A stretch of DNA of 64,000 bases from Geobacillus sp. 46C-IIa (GTDB taxonomy: Bacteria; Bacillota; Bacilli; Bacillales; Anoxybacillaceae). The notes beneath the pieces are model-generated. The model did not search any database. It was not told where the DNA came from and worked only from the letters and a program-made list of their open reading frames with translations. The translations under genes and the position numbers were made by a program. Shown here in pieces: positions 31,217-39,184 of the stretch; position 1 is the first letter of the stretch; the number at the start of each line of letters is the position of its first letter. The stretch covers positions 1,146,001 through 1,210,000 of the forward strand of contig NZ_CP061474.1 in NCBI RefSeq assembly GCF_014679505.1, written 5' to 3'.

Positions 31217-33847
31217 TTATTGACGGTTTCCGATTTTCACGCCGAGACCGTTTCCGCTTTTCGTCAGTGGAGTGACTGGCGTCGTCGGCGTGGTTGCACC
31301 GCCATTATTATTGCCGCCTCCTTGATCGGCGTCTCCGTCATCATTGCCATCTTCCCCACCGTCATCGCCGCTGTCGTTTCCATTGTTCCCGTTATTTCCA
31401 TCGCCCCCGTGATTGCCGTCGTTGTCATCAGGGGAACCGCCATCCTCGCCATCGTTTGCTCCGTCCGGTGTTGATGGGCTCGTTTCATCGCCTTGCCCGC
31501 CGCCAGGGATCTGGACGCTTGTGATTGCCGGCTTGCTGATCTGGTCGCCCTCTTTCGCGTAGACGGCAATCGTGTACGAAGCGCCTGGCGCCGGGTTCGC
31601 GATCGTTACAGCCAAGTCTTTCGTTGTCACCGTTTCCGTATGGCCTTGGTGATCTTTGATGCGCACTTCAAAGAGCGTATTGTCGGTCTGTTCATCGTAC
31701 GACCAAGTGACAGAAATCACATTGGCGGCTTGGTCATACGAGGCGATTAAGCCTTTGACCGATGGCAGCTCTTTCGGTTCGTCTTTGGCTACTTCTGTCG
31801 GTTGAGTGCCGCGCACGAACAGCTCATACGTAATTTCGCTTTCCGGCGTATGTTTGCTTGCCAGTTTTGGCGGATTCGTGCCTTTTTTAATCGGCAGTCT
31901 CACTACGCTGTCCGGCCGCTCAAATTCCCCGCTGCCGTCGTCAATGTGCGAGATGAGCGCTTTAAAGAGCGAGCGCGAAATTCTTTGTTCTTCCTTGCTG
32001 AGATCTGCGGTGCTGCTTCGTTTGCTAAAACCGGTCCAGACAGCGGCGGTATAGTTCGGTGTGTAGCCAACGAACCAGCTGTCTGGAACGTCGCGTTCCG
32101 TGAGGCCAAATTTGGCGCCATCCTCGCCGTAGTTGGTCGTCCCCGTCTTGCCGGCCAGCTCAAGCCCCGGAATGTTGGCGCTTTGTCCTGTACCGGAGCG
32201 GACGACCGATTTCAACATATCGGTAATCATATATGCTGTGTAGTCTTGCATGACTCGTTTCGGCTTCGGCTTTAAATCCATTTCCGTGCCGTCGGGGAAG
32301 ACGATTTTCGTCACCGCATACGGCTTTGTGTACACACCATTGTTGCCGAAGGCGCTGTAAGCGCCAGCCATTTGCAGCGGCGACACATAGCGAGCGACCC
32401 CGCCGATCGAGTATGCCTCCTCTACGTTATCAAAGCCCATGCCAAGCCGGTTGGCAAACTCTTTCGCTCGTTCCTTGCCGACCGCTTGGAACGCCTTTAA
32501 CGCCGGGATGTTGCGCGACCAGGTGAGCGCATAGCGCATCGTCACCGGTCCTTTGTAATCCCGGTCGGCATTGCGGATCGGTGTGCCGTTTGAATACGTG
32601 TACGGCTCGTCAACGATGATGTGCGCGGTTGACCATTTTAAATATTCAATGGCCGGTCCGTAGTCTAAAATCGGTTTAATCGCCGAACCAGGCTGGCCGA
32701 CCGGCTGAATGGCATAGTTGAAGCCGAACTCGACGTCGTCGCGGTTGCGTCCGCCGCCTAAGGCGCGAATGGCGCCTGTTTTCGTATCGACGAGGGCGAT
32801 GGCCGACTGCAAGTCTTTTTTATTAGTAAAGTATTGCTTCGAGTTTAATAAGTTTTCGACGTACGACTGCGCCTCTTGATCAAGCGTTGTGTAAATTTTC
32901 AACCCGTCTTCAAAGACGTTGACGTTCGCTTTGTCGGTCACTTCTTTGATCACTTCGTCAATAAAGGCGTCATACGGCACGGAGCTTTGCGGTTTTTTCC
33001 GCTCAGCAAGCATCGATTTGATCGGCACTTGTTTCGCCTTCTCCGCTTCTTCTTGGCTGATGAAGCCGTGTTTCGCCATGAGCGATAAAACGGTATCGCG
33101 CCGTTTTTTCGCCGCCTCCGGATGGTCGTACGGATTGTATCGGTTCGGGCTTTGCGGCATGCCGGCTAAGAGCGCCGCTTCCGGGAGCGTCAACTCTTTT
33201 AAATTCGTCTTGCCGAAGTAATATTCCGCCGCCCGAGCGACGCCGTAAATGCCGTCCGAATAATAAATTTTGTTCAAGTACATTTCTAAAATTTCATGCT
33301 TCGAATATTTTTGCTCAAGCTGCAGGGCGAGCCACGCTTCTTGCGCTTTCCGTTCCAACGTTTTTTTCGATGACAGGAACGTCATTTTCACCACCTGCTG
33401 GGTGATCGTGCTGCCGCCTTCCGCCCCGAATCCTTCTTGAATATTGGCGACGACAGCGCCAGCTAAGCGGACGATATCGATGCCGTGATGTTCGTAAAAG
33501 CGGGCGTCCTCCGTTGCCAACACCGCGTTTTCGAGCACTTTCGGCACGTCTTTATATGAAATGTACGTTCGCTTGTAACCGCCAAGTTCGGCGACTTTTT
33601 TCCCGTTCATATCGTATACGGTTGAAGAGAGCGGGTCTTTAATCTTCGCCTCATCGAGCGGGGGGGCGTCCTTGACGAAGTAGGCGAACGCCGCTACGCC
33701 GCCCGCCGCTCCGATGGCGATCATAAGCAATATGGCAATGGCGATCGTTTTCAACCACGATGCTCCTTTTTTCTTTTTCGCCTTCTTTTGTTTCGCCTGT
33801 TTCGCTGCCTGCTTTCGTTCCAAACGAGAACGATATTCACCAGACAT
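31217..33847 (-). CDS. ponA: Class A penicillin-binding protein 1
   Basis: Bifunctional peptidoglycan glycosyltransferase and transpeptidase, 876 residues. A basic, Lys-rich cytoplasmic tail is followed by one membrane helix at about 35-57. The GT51 domain shows ATEDARFYEHHGIDIVRLAG and EGGSTITQQ. The penicillin-binding domain has the active Ser in PGSAIKP, SRN as second motif and AGKTGTT as third. A fibronectin type III-like module follows (around VISVTWSYDEQTDN). The end is a run of Gly, Asp and Asn, typical of exported, wall-facing low-complexity tails. The ATG at 33847 follows AAGGCAGGA. It is followed on the same strand by no other gene and preceded by recU. Confidence 0.95.
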   Translation of the reverse strand: MSGEYRSRLERKQAAKQAKQKKAKKKKGASWLKTIAIAILLMIAIGAAGGVAAFAYFVKDAPPLDEAKIKDPLSSTVYDMNGKKVAELGGYKRTYISYKDVPKVLENAVLATEDARFYEHHGIDIVRLAGAVVANIQEGFGAEGGSTITQQVVKMTFLSSKKTLERKAQEAWLALQLEQKYSKHEILEMYLNKIYYSDGIYGVARAAEYYFGKTNLKELTLPEAALLAGMPQSPNRYNPYDHPEAAKKRRDTVLSLMAKHGFISQEEAEKAKQVPIKSMLAERKKPQSSVPYDAFIDEVIKEVTDKANVNVFEDGLKIYTTLDQEAQSYVENLLNSKQYFTNKKDLQSAIALVDTKTGAIRALGGGRNRDDVEFGFNYAIQPVGQPGSAIKPILDYGPAIEYLKWSTAHIIVDEPYTYSNGTPIRNADRDYKGPVTMRYALTWSRNIPALKAFQAVGKERAKEFANRLGMGFDNVEEAYSIGGVARYVSPLQMAGAYSAFGNNGVYTKPYAVTKIVFPDGTEMDLKPKPKRVMQDYTAYMITDMLKSVVRSGTGQSANIPGLELAGKTGTTNYGEDGAKFGLTERDVPDSWFVGYTPNYTAAVWTGFSKRSSTADLSKEEQRISRSLFKALISHIDDGSGEFERPDSVVRLPIKKGTNPPKLASKHTPESEITYELFVRGTQPTEVAKDEPKELPSVKGLIASYDQAANVISVTWSYDEQTDNTLFEVRIKDHQGHTETVTTKDLAVTIANPAPGASYTIAVYAKEGDQISKPAITSVQIPGGGQGDETSPSTPDGANDGEDGGSPDDNDGNHGGDGNNGNNGNDSGDDGGEDGNDDGDADQGGGNNNGGATTPTTPVTPLTKSGNGLGVKIGNRQ

Positions 33848-33880
33848 AAGCAAATCCTGCCTTTCTTACAAGTTTTCACC

Positions 33881-34486
33881 TTACACGGTGAAGTACACGT
33901 TTTCTACTACACTAATATAATCAATTCTCGGCTGGTAGCCAAGCGGGATGTAATGCCCGCACCGCTCGATCTCCCGTTTCGGAATCGACTTCCGCCCGCC
34001 AGCTTCTTGTTCGTTCCAGCAGGCGATTAAATGGGAGGCATCAAGCAAGTACGTTTCATTCAGCGCAGAAAAGCGCAAAATGGCAAAGCAAATGCCGCCA
34101 TGGGCGATGACTTGTTCCATATGGCGGATTTGGTGGGCATGGAAATTTTTCAGCGGAAACGCCGTTTTGTTCCTTGTTTCCTTCGCTTCAAAGTCGATGT
34201 ATTTGCCGCGGTAGACGCCGTTGTAGTCGGTCGTTGACGCCTGTCGGAAGTACGCCTCTTTAATGACAGCGGCGCTCCGTTTCGGGTAGTCGACGCGGAC
34301 GATTTGCACCGGGGTCGGTTTTTTATGGACGACGGCGATGCCGTGCTCCCGGTAATATTCATTCGTCGCGTTTAAGTCTTCTTCGAGCGTCATGCCGCGG
34401 TTGGCGTAATCGGCCGCCATCGGCCGGCGCGCCGCGCTCGGCTTGTTTCCGCGATACTCTTTTCCGCCCGGGTATTTGAGTGCCAT
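33881..34486 (-). CDS. recU: Holliday junction resolvase RecU
   Basis: Endonuclease resolving recombination intermediates, 201 residues. The core motifs are [34 protein letters not shown] and the nuclease centre [20 protein letters not shown] with its acidic and Lys residues. The ATG at 34486 is chosen since AAAGGAG lies 10 bases upstream. On the minus strand TGGTATAAT upstream fits an extended -10 promoter. It precedes ponA by 33 bases, the conserved recU-ponA pair of Bacilli. Confidence 0.95.
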   Translation of the reverse strand: MALKYPGGKEYRGNKPSAARRPMAADYANRGMTLEEDLNATNEYYREHGIAVVHKKPTPVQIVRVDYPKRSAAVIKEAYFRQASTTDYNGVYRGKYIDFEAKETRNKTAFPLKNFHAHQIRHMEQVIAHGGICFAILRFSALNETYLLDASHLIACWNEQEAGGRKSIPKREIERCGHYIPLGYQPRIDYISVVENVYFTV

Positions 34487-34701
34487 CGCGTTCATCTCCT
34501 TTGAATGGTTTTTATTATACCATACGCCCAAGCAATATGCGCCCTTTTTCTTTTCCAACGGGACGCCCGCTGCCATCGTTGTCGAATGGCGGCCGCTCCT
34601 CACTTTCTTTGCCGAATCTGTTCTACTTTTGTCGCTGCGGCAGGGAGTTGTTCTTCCCGCCGCGAATGGAATATCATCATGCCAGAAATGGGGGAGAAGG
34701 A

Positions 34702-34944
34702 ATGGGAAAACGGCTGGTCAAAAAAGAAGAAATTGAAAAGCAGCTTGAGGAAATTGTCGCGCTCATTGAGCAAGTGGATGCTAAAATGGAAAAAGTCATC
34801 GCTGATGTGATTGAAGAACGTTATGCCCAAAATAAAGAGCAGCTCGGGCAGCTCGAAGGGCGAATCGCCGGTGTAGAACGGCGGCTTGACGGGAGGAGAG
34901 GTGAAGCCGAGCTGCGGCTTTCATCGAAACTGTATTTGGCGTAA
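34702..34944 (+). CDS. Small coiled-coil protein of unknown function
   Basis: Predicted protein of 80 residues starting [18 protein letters not shown], with GAGAAGG as ribosome site. Nearly the whole chain is charged and heptad-like ([19 protein letters not shown], then [17 protein letters not shown]), so a coiled coil is likely. It has no signal or membrane segment. A possible promoter is TTGTTC, 18 bases, TATCAT ending about 30 bases upstream. Its place after recU corresponds to the small ypp genes of B. subtilis, but I cannot assign it to one of them. Confidence 0.6.
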   Translation: MGKRLVKKEEIEKQLEEIVALIEQVDAKMEKVIADVIEERYAQNKEQLGQLEGRIAGVERRLDGRRGEAELRLSSKLYLA

Positions 34945-34946
34945 GC

Positions 34947-34986
34947 ATGCCGTTATGATATGATGAATGCCGTTATGATATGATGA
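34947..34986 (+). repeat. Perfect 20-base tandem duplication
   Basis: ATGCCGTTATGATATGATGA occurs twice without a gap. It starts two bases after the stop of the preceding small gene, and each copy holds a TATGAT that could serve as a -10 element for yppE. Confidence 0.9.
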
Positions 34987-35077
34987 AACATAGACAAACG
35001 GCGTCAAACCGCTCACGGGCATTCCGGATCTGTACTTACACGAAACTAAGTTCATCGCTATACGCAAGGAGGCCGTC

Positions 35078-35440
35078 ATGGAAGAAGAGCTGAAAGTGCT
35101 GACGGAACAGCTTCATGAGTACAATGAACGGCTGTTGGCGATCGCCCGGCGCGCCCGCGCGCGGAATCAAGAGCCCGACTTTTTTGCTGAAGTCAAACCG
35201 TTCGCGGAGGAAGTGCAGGCGGCCGCCGAACGGTGGAAAGCGGCCGCTTTCCGCTGGATTCGCCAAGCGCAGCCGAAATACGTTCACGAGCGGCAAATTG
35301 AAGCGGCGGTCGATCAGATGGCAAAACTGAGCGTGGAGGCATTTTATCCGTCCGTCCCAGAGCGCCGCATCAAACAGTACAGCCAGTCCGTTGCGTATAC
35401 GCTCGCCCTTGTCAGAGAGCGGCTTGGCGAAACAAGCTAG
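35078..35440 (+). CDS. yppE: YppE family protein (DUF1798)
   Basis: Protein of 120 residues matching the YppE/DUF1798 family, a four-helix bundle. It starts MEEELKVLTEQLHEYNERLL after the strong ribosome site CAAGGAGG. Helix-like stretches of charged residues run throughout, including PFAEEVQAAAERWKAAAFRW. No enzymatic motif is seen. Its neighbours yppF and yppG match the B. subtilis ypp cluster. A two-way terminator follows. Confidence 0.8.
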   Translation: MEEELKVLTEQLHEYNERLLAIARRARARNQEPDFFAEVKPFAEEVQAAAERWKAAAFRWIRQAQPKYVHERQIEAAVDQMAKLSVEAFYPSVPERRIKQYSQSVAYTLALVRERLGETS

Positions 35441-35473
35441 GCCGAAAAGCGAGCGATGCTTTGATCCGATAAC

Positions 35474-35513
35474 CAAAAAGCTGTCTCCTTTGCTGAGGGA
35501 GACAGCTTTTTTG
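35474..35513. terminator. Two-way terminator between yppE and a short minus-strand gene
   Basis: AAAAAGCTGTCTCC pairs with GGAGACAGCTTTTTT around TTTGCTGAG. Both arms end in A/T runs, so it serves yppE and the convergent 56-residue gene. Confidence 0.9.
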
Positions 35514-35515
35514 CC

Positions 35516-35686
35516 TTATGTGTCTTTTCCAGTTGTGATCGAAACAGGGCCGCTCTCAGCGGTGGCGACGGTGTTGATTTCATATTCGACCCGTTCGGTA
35601 TGTTTTGGCGGCGCTGGTTCTCCATGTTTCGGTTTTTCGTGGTCATGGCCTTTCCGTTTATGGTTAAAATGCACGCCTCGGCCCAT
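35516..35686 (-). CDS. Short His-rich protein, possible spore component
   Basis: A 56-codon gene starting at 35686 with AAGGGGGTG about 8 bases upstream and ending directly at a shared terminator. The product begins MGRGVHFNHKRKGHDHEKPK and is rich in His, Lys, Pro and Glu in the first half. The second half is strand-like (ERVEYEINTVATAESGPVS). It has no hydrophobic segment. Small basic proteins of this kind near yppF and yppG are often spore-associated, but I recognise no family. Support is the ribosome site, the terminator and the compositional pattern. Confidence 0.6.
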   Translation of the reverse strand: MGRGVHFNHKRKGHDHEKPKHGEPAPPKHTERVEYEINTVATAESGPVSITTGKDT

Positions 35687-35768
35687 TGCACAACACCCCC
35701 TTTATATTACGATGGGGCGTTTGGGCGGGAAATATGCAAAAAAAAGAAGGGAAAAGCTCCCTCGAGGC

Positions 35769-35969
35769 CTACAGTCCGGCGTATTCTCCTGCTTCATCCG
35801 GCTGACAGGCGCCGGCTTTTTCCAACTCGCGCACTAAGTCGCGGTACTCGGCGAGCGAAATCTCCCCGCGCAAATAAAGGCGGCGGGCAAAATCGAGCAG
35901 TTCGTTCGCCTCAGCCGGTTCGCAATGTTTGACCGCCATGAACTTATATTTCAATTCAGCAATGCTCAT
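35769..35969 (-). CDS. yppF: YppF-like small protein
   Basis: Predicted product of 66 residues starting MSIAELKYKFMAVKHCEPAE, with the conserved core LLDFARRLYLRGEISLAEYRDLVRELE split over two helices. This resembles the YppF family. The ATG at 35969 follows AAGGGGGAAAAG; the upstream 80 codons of open frame are not conserved. Unknown function, found beside yppE and yppG. Confidence 0.72.
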   Translation of the reverse strand: MSIAELKYKFMAVKHCEPAEANELLDFARRLYLRGEISLAEYRDLVRELEKAGACQPDEAGEYAGL

Positions 35970-36075
35970 CGATGCTTTTCCCCCTTCCCCTTTTTTACAT
36001 CGTACCATGAAAATACGGGGGAAAAGCGATTTCCGAAAATTAAAACTTCCGACAAGAGATGACATGTCCACGCGC

Positions 36076-36103
36076 ACGCCGCTAGGTATTGGCACATATA
36101 CTA
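36076..36103 (+). promoter_or_regulatory. Sigma-K-like promoter ahead of yppG
   Basis: AC at 36076-36077, 17 bases, then CATATACTA at 36095-36103, which fits the mother-cell consensus AC...CATANNNTA. It lies 65 bases before the yppG start. Confidence 0.55.
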
Positions 36104-36167
36104 GTGGCAGCCTACCCCCTTTGCCTACGAGGGGGAAATCGACGATCAAAAATGGGGGAGAACGAAC

Positions 36168-36512
36168 ATGTACCGCTATCCGCGCCCGGTTTCGCCGCCG
36201 CCCGTTCATGGGCCATACAGTCTAGGCGGTCATTGGCCTTATTACGACCATTGGCCTTCATACATTCCGTCCGCGCCCGCTCACTGGTCCTACGCTTCGC
36301 CATTCCATGCCTCCATGCCTTCGCACCCGACGCCGTACCCGAAGCCGGGGCCGCTGCTGCCGCCACCGCGCCCGTCTTTTCTTGCCCAGTTTAAAAACAA
36401 CGACGGGACGTACGATATTAACAAAATGATGAGCACGATGGGGCAGATGATCAATACGGTCAACCAAGTGAACAGCATGTTAAAAGGGCTGCTCAGCACG
36501 TTTAAAAAATGA
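36168..36512 (+). CDS. yppG: YppG-like Pro/Tyr/His-rich protein
   Basis: Protein of 114 residues. The first 70 are rich in Pro, Tyr, His, Trp and Ser (MYRYPRPVSPPPVHGPYSLG), a composition seen in spore coat proteins. The C-terminal 45 residues form the conserved part of the YppG family (FLAQFKNNDGTYDINKMM and the amphipathic helix that follows). RBS GGGGGAG precedes the ATG. A sigma-K-like promoter upstream supports late sporulation expression in the mother cell. A terminator follows. Confidence 0.8.
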   Translation: MYRYPRPVSPPPVHGPYSLGGHWPYYDHWPSYIPSAPAHWSYASPFHASMPSHPTPYPKPGPLLPPPRPSFLAQFKNNDGTYDINKMMSTMGQMINTVNQVNSMLKGLLSTFKK

Positions 36513-36548
36513 GAAAGCCGCTCCCTTGCGCGGTCGGGGGCGGCTTTC
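36513..36548. terminator. Hairpin between yppG and csgA
   Basis: GAAAGCCGC pairs with GCGGCTTTC with additional CCC/GGG pairs inside. The yppG side has a run of A before it, so on the minus strand it would serve csgA; on the plus strand the T-run is short. Confidence 0.65.
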
Positions 36549-36554
36549 ACGCCG

Positions 36555-36809
36555 TTACATAAGCAGCTCGTACACTTCATTCAGCTGATAGACGCGCTCG
36601 TAATCGCGCTCATCCATCGCGTAGCAGATTTCATGGGGCAAAATGCGGTCCAAAAAAGCGCTCTCCTCTTGCGTCAAGTCGCGGACAAACTCCCCCTCGC
36701 CCCGGTACGGTTTGCTGATCAGCTTTTTGTAGATGCGTTTTGGCGTGTCATCGTGGCTATCCAAGTAGTTAGACAAAATTTCCCGCAAATAGGCGAGCGT
36801 TTGTTCCAT
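36555..36809 (-). CDS. csgA: Sporulation protein CsgA, sigma-G dependent in Bacillus
   Basis: Protein of 84 residues strongly resembling B. subtilis CsgA: MEQTLAYLREILSNYL at the start, then a core that includes KKLISKPYRGEGEFVRDL and the terminal RVYQLNEVYELLM. The ATG at 36809 overlaps the stop of the preceding gene (TGATG), so translation is coupled. GAAGGGGG lies upstream of a GTG-ATG pair, either of which could be used. In B. subtilis the gene is expressed in the forespore under sigma-G. A matching promoter was not identified here. Confidence 0.78.
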   Translation of the reverse strand: MEQTLAYLREILSNYLDSHDDTPKRIYKKLISKPYRGEGEFVRDLTQEESAFLDRILPHEICYAMDERDYERVYQLNEVYELLM

Positions 36810-36994
36810 CACGGTTCGCCCCCTTCAAAAAAAGAAGCAAACGTTCGGCTGACGTTTGTTTTGCCTTTCGCATATGGATTTTCTTCCGTGACGCGATCTG
36901 GATCAAGGTTCGTTTTAATCACCAGCATCGGTTCATCGGACGGCTCATTGATCAACCGGTCGTTCAGCTGTTGAAAATCGGGCAGTTTCGCCAT
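36809..36994 (-). CDS. Short protein upstream of csgA
   Basis: Predicted 61-residue protein starting MAKLPDFQQLNDRLINEP, with AGGAGGTGC as a strong ribosome site. The core VIKTNLDPDRVTEENPYAKG looks like a conserved short motif, and the C-terminus is FASFFEGGEP. Bacillus also carries a small gene beside csgA, so this may be its counterpart, but I cannot name it with certainty. Its stop overlaps the csgA start. Confidence 0.68.
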   Translation of the reverse strand: MAKLPDFQQLNDRLINEPSDEPMLVIKTNLDPDRVTEENPYAKGKTNVSRTFASFFEGGEP

Positions 36995-37111
36995 TCGTTT
37001 TGCACCTCCTACCAAGTAGCGTAGCTTACCGACGGCGAAAGTATGTATGTCTCGTTTATGCGGCGGAAAAACGCGCAAGCTAATGGCAAACGGCAAGGGG
37101 GTGAACAGACG

Positions 37112-37252
37112 GTGACGAACCGCAACGACAATCGGAAACGGAAAAATAAATACCCAAACCATCGCGAAGAAATTGCCAAAGAATGGGACATCCAAAAAGA
37201 TCCGACACCGGAGAACAACAACCGGTACGGAAGCCCGTCGCACAAACAGTAG
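37112..37252 (+). CDS. Short Asn/Lys/Arg-rich protein, possible spore protein
   Basis: A 46-codon gene with a GTG start at 37112, placed 7 bases after AAGGGGGTGA, and a terminator 12 bases after its stop. The product starts MTNRNDNRKRKNKYPNHREE and is very polar and basic, with no hydrophobic core, like many small acid-soluble spore proteins. I cannot match it to a named one. An alternative ATG at 37043 lacks a ribosome site. Confidence 0.58.
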   Translation: MTNRNDNRKRKNKYPNHREEIAKEWDIQKDPTPENNNRYGSPSHKQ

Positions 37253-37264
37253 AATCCGAATGCA

Positions 37265-37299
37265 AAAAGGCCGCTCCCCATGTTGGGAACGGCTTTTTT
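37265..37299 (+). terminator. Intrinsic terminator
   Basis: GCCGCTCCC pairs with GGGAACGGC (one mismatch) and is followed by TTTTTTA; an A-run precedes it. Confidence 0.8.
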
Positions 37300-37461
37300 A
37301 TGAATGGCCTCGGCCGACAACGGGCGCGTCTTTGAAGCGCCTCGAAGTAAGGAGGGTGCATAAGGCGTTTTGTCGGCCCGGCTGTCTGCAGGATCTATGG
37401 TTGGACCGTTCCTTCGCTCATTTTCCCGGCCCAACGCGTTGGTTTCACGGCATTCAAGCTT

Positions 37462-37926
37462 TTACTCAATGTCAATGTATTTTCGCTTTTGCGGCAGCCG
37501 GATGATGAGCGTGCCGTTTTGGAACGACGCTTTCACCTCATGTTCGGCAACCGGATATGGAAACGGAATCACCCTCGTCACGCGCCGCCGCGCCTGCCGC
37601 CGCTCGTATACATGACCGTTGTCGTCGGCCGATTCGATGGTTTCCTGATGATCGATGACGAGTTGCAGTCCGTCTTCGTGCCATTGCAAGCTGATTTGCT
37701 CCCGCTTGATCTCGGGCAGCCGGACGATGATTTGGTAATCGCGTTTCGTTTCTTTCACCTCGACCGGGATGTACGCTTCAGCAAATGTTTGCGCGAAGTA
37801 GTCATCAAGCGTTTCAAGCAATTTTTGCAGCGGCCGTTCATCAAACCATTGATTCACCATTTTCCGCAAATGGTGGAACGGGTGATCCCCTCCTCCGCCG
37901 GCCGGCGGTTGAAACGGTTCATTCAT
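37462..37926 (-). CDS. Hsp20/alpha-crystallin family protein, possibly coat-associated
   Basis: Small heat-shock family protein of 154 residues. The N-terminus is MNEPFQPPAGGGGDHPFHH and the alpha-crystallin domain runs from about residue 55 (IPVEVKETKRDYQIIVRLP) to the end. The C-terminal GTLIIRLPQK carries the I-x-I/L-like motif. Start at 37926 follows GAAAGAGAGGGGAGC. It differs from the second Hsp20 gene at 51253 in having a Gly-rich N-terminus. Spore-coat CotP of B. subtilis is of this family, and the sporulation-type neighbourhood makes that role possible, but not certain. Confidence 0.82.
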   Translation of the reverse strand: MNEPFQPPAGGGGDHPFHHLRKMVNQWFDERPLQKLLETLDDYFAQTFAEAYIPVEVKETKRDYQIIVRLPEIKREQISLQWHEDGLQLVIDHQETIESADDNGHVYERRQARRRVTRVIPFPYPVAEHEVKASFQNGTLIIRLPQKRKYIDIE

Positions 37927-38157
37927 CGCGCTCCCCTCTCTTTCCTTTTTTCGAAGTAGCCGATTTGCCGCATTCGGGCGACGCTGCTCGGCCATACCGC
38001 CCTGGCAGTTGGCAGCCATTGATCGGCAATGCGATTCACTTTCAATGTATGTACGGAAAACAAAAAAGTCACTCCGCGTTTTTTAGCGTTTTTTCATGTG
38101 GATTTCATTTGCAGCGGATATAATGACTCCACTGTCGATGAGGGAGGGAGCAGTGCC

Positions 38158-38280
38158 ATGCATTGGATTCATTGGCTTTTGACATTGTTTTTCTCCGGAA
38201 CTGCTGTGTCGCTTCTTTCCTACCAAGCGTTTGAAATCGTTCAGGCCATCGTCGACTGGTTTGTTGACCGCCACTCGTAG
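38158..38280 (+). CDS. Single-helix membrane miniprotein
   Basis: A 40-codon gene. The ATG at 38158 follows GAGGGAGGGAG and a TATAAT (38119-38124) lies 34 bases upstream. The peptide MHWIHWLLTLFFSGTAVSLL begins with a hydrophobic helix and ends with the amphipathic FEIVQAIVDWFVDRHS. It is too short for family recognition. The ribosome site, promoter element and protein-like hydrophobic pattern support it as real. Confidence 0.6.
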   Translation: MHWIHWLLTLFFSGTAVSLLSYQAFEIVQAIVDWFVDRHS

Positions 38281-38379
38281 CGGGAATCTCCATGTGGACA
38301 GCGGTTGAGGCGTGCGCCGGGCCCAGCTTGGCGAAAGGCACGCAAAGGCGGGCGGCTGTTTTAGAACCTGCCCGAAGCG

Positions 38380-38409
38380 AGGCGGCGAACACAGCCGCCT
38401 GTTTCATTT
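38380..38409 (+). terminator. Terminator ahead of the two-component genes
   Basis: AGGCGGC pairs with GCCGCCT around GAACACA, followed by GTTTCATTT, a weak T-rich tract. Confidence 0.6.
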
Positions 38410-38509
38410 CGACGGCCGATTGCCACCGGCGATTGGCTTTTTTGTAGTAAAATGAATGTAAGGCCGGCGCAGAGGAAAAGAAATAGACGCAGGAGAGGAG
38501 GAACGGCCG

Positions 38510-39184
38510 ATGAACGGAAGGATTTTATTGCTGGAAGATGAAACGGGGTTGGCTCGATTTTTGGAGCTTGACTTGACACATGAAGGATTCGATGTGCATG
38601 TGTGCGGGGATGGGCGTGAAGGGCTTGAACTCGCTCTTTCGGAACCGTGGGATCTCATCTTGCTTGATGTCATGCTGCCGAGTTTAAACGGCATGGAAGT
38701 TTGCCGCCGCATTCGGGCGGCGAAACCGACGCCGATTATCATGATCACGGCGCGCGACAGCGTATTTGACCGCGTCATGGGATTGGATAACGGAGCGGAT
38801 GACTATATCGTCAAGCCGTTTGCCATTGAAGAGCTTCTCGCCCGCATCCGCGCTTTGTTTCGCCGCGTTCGTCCTGAACCGGACGGACAAGTGTTGGTGT
38901 TTAAAGACTTAGTCGTCGATATGCAGGCGCGCATGGTCAAAAAAGGGGATGCATTTATTGAGTTGACGAAACGGGAATACGATTTGCTCGTCGCCTTTAT
39001 GCAAAATATCAATGTCGTGTTGACGCGCGACGTGCTGCTTGAGAAAGTATGGGGGTTTGACACCGAAGTGGAGACGAACGTTGTCGACGTTTATGTCCGC
39101 TATTTGCGGCAAAAGCTTGACGAACATGACAAAGAACGGTACATCCAAACGGTGCGCGGCGCAGGATATGTGATGCGGCCATGA
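38510..39184 (+). CDS. OmpR-family response regulator
   Basis: Two-component regulator of 224 residues. The receiver domain has the acidic pair at residues 10-11, the phospho-acceptor D53 in LILLDVMLP, the Thr in MITARDS and the Lys in YIVKPF. The C-terminal winged-helix domain includes LTKREYDLLVAFM and RGAGYVMRP, as in the OmpR/PhoB class. It starts with GAGAGGAGG upstream and overlaps the kinase gene by four bases. It resembles ArlR/YkoG-type regulators, but the signal and target genes cannot be read from the sequence. Confidence 0.93.
   Translation: MNGRILLLEDETGLARFLELDLTHEGFDVHVCGDGREGLELALSEPWDLILLDVMLPSLNGMEVCRRIRAAKPTPIIMITARDSVFDRVMGLDNGADDYIVKPFAIEELLARIRALFRRVRPEPDGQVLVFKDLVVDMQARMVKKGDAFIELTKREYDLLVAFMQNINVVLTRDVLLEKVWGFDTEVETNVVDVYVRYLRQKLDEHDKERYIQTVRGAGYVMRP

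Noticed and set aside
31205..31474. Hydrophobic open frame opposite the ponA tail
   Set aside because: It is the antisense reading of the Gly/Asp/Asn repeat codons and has no start signals.
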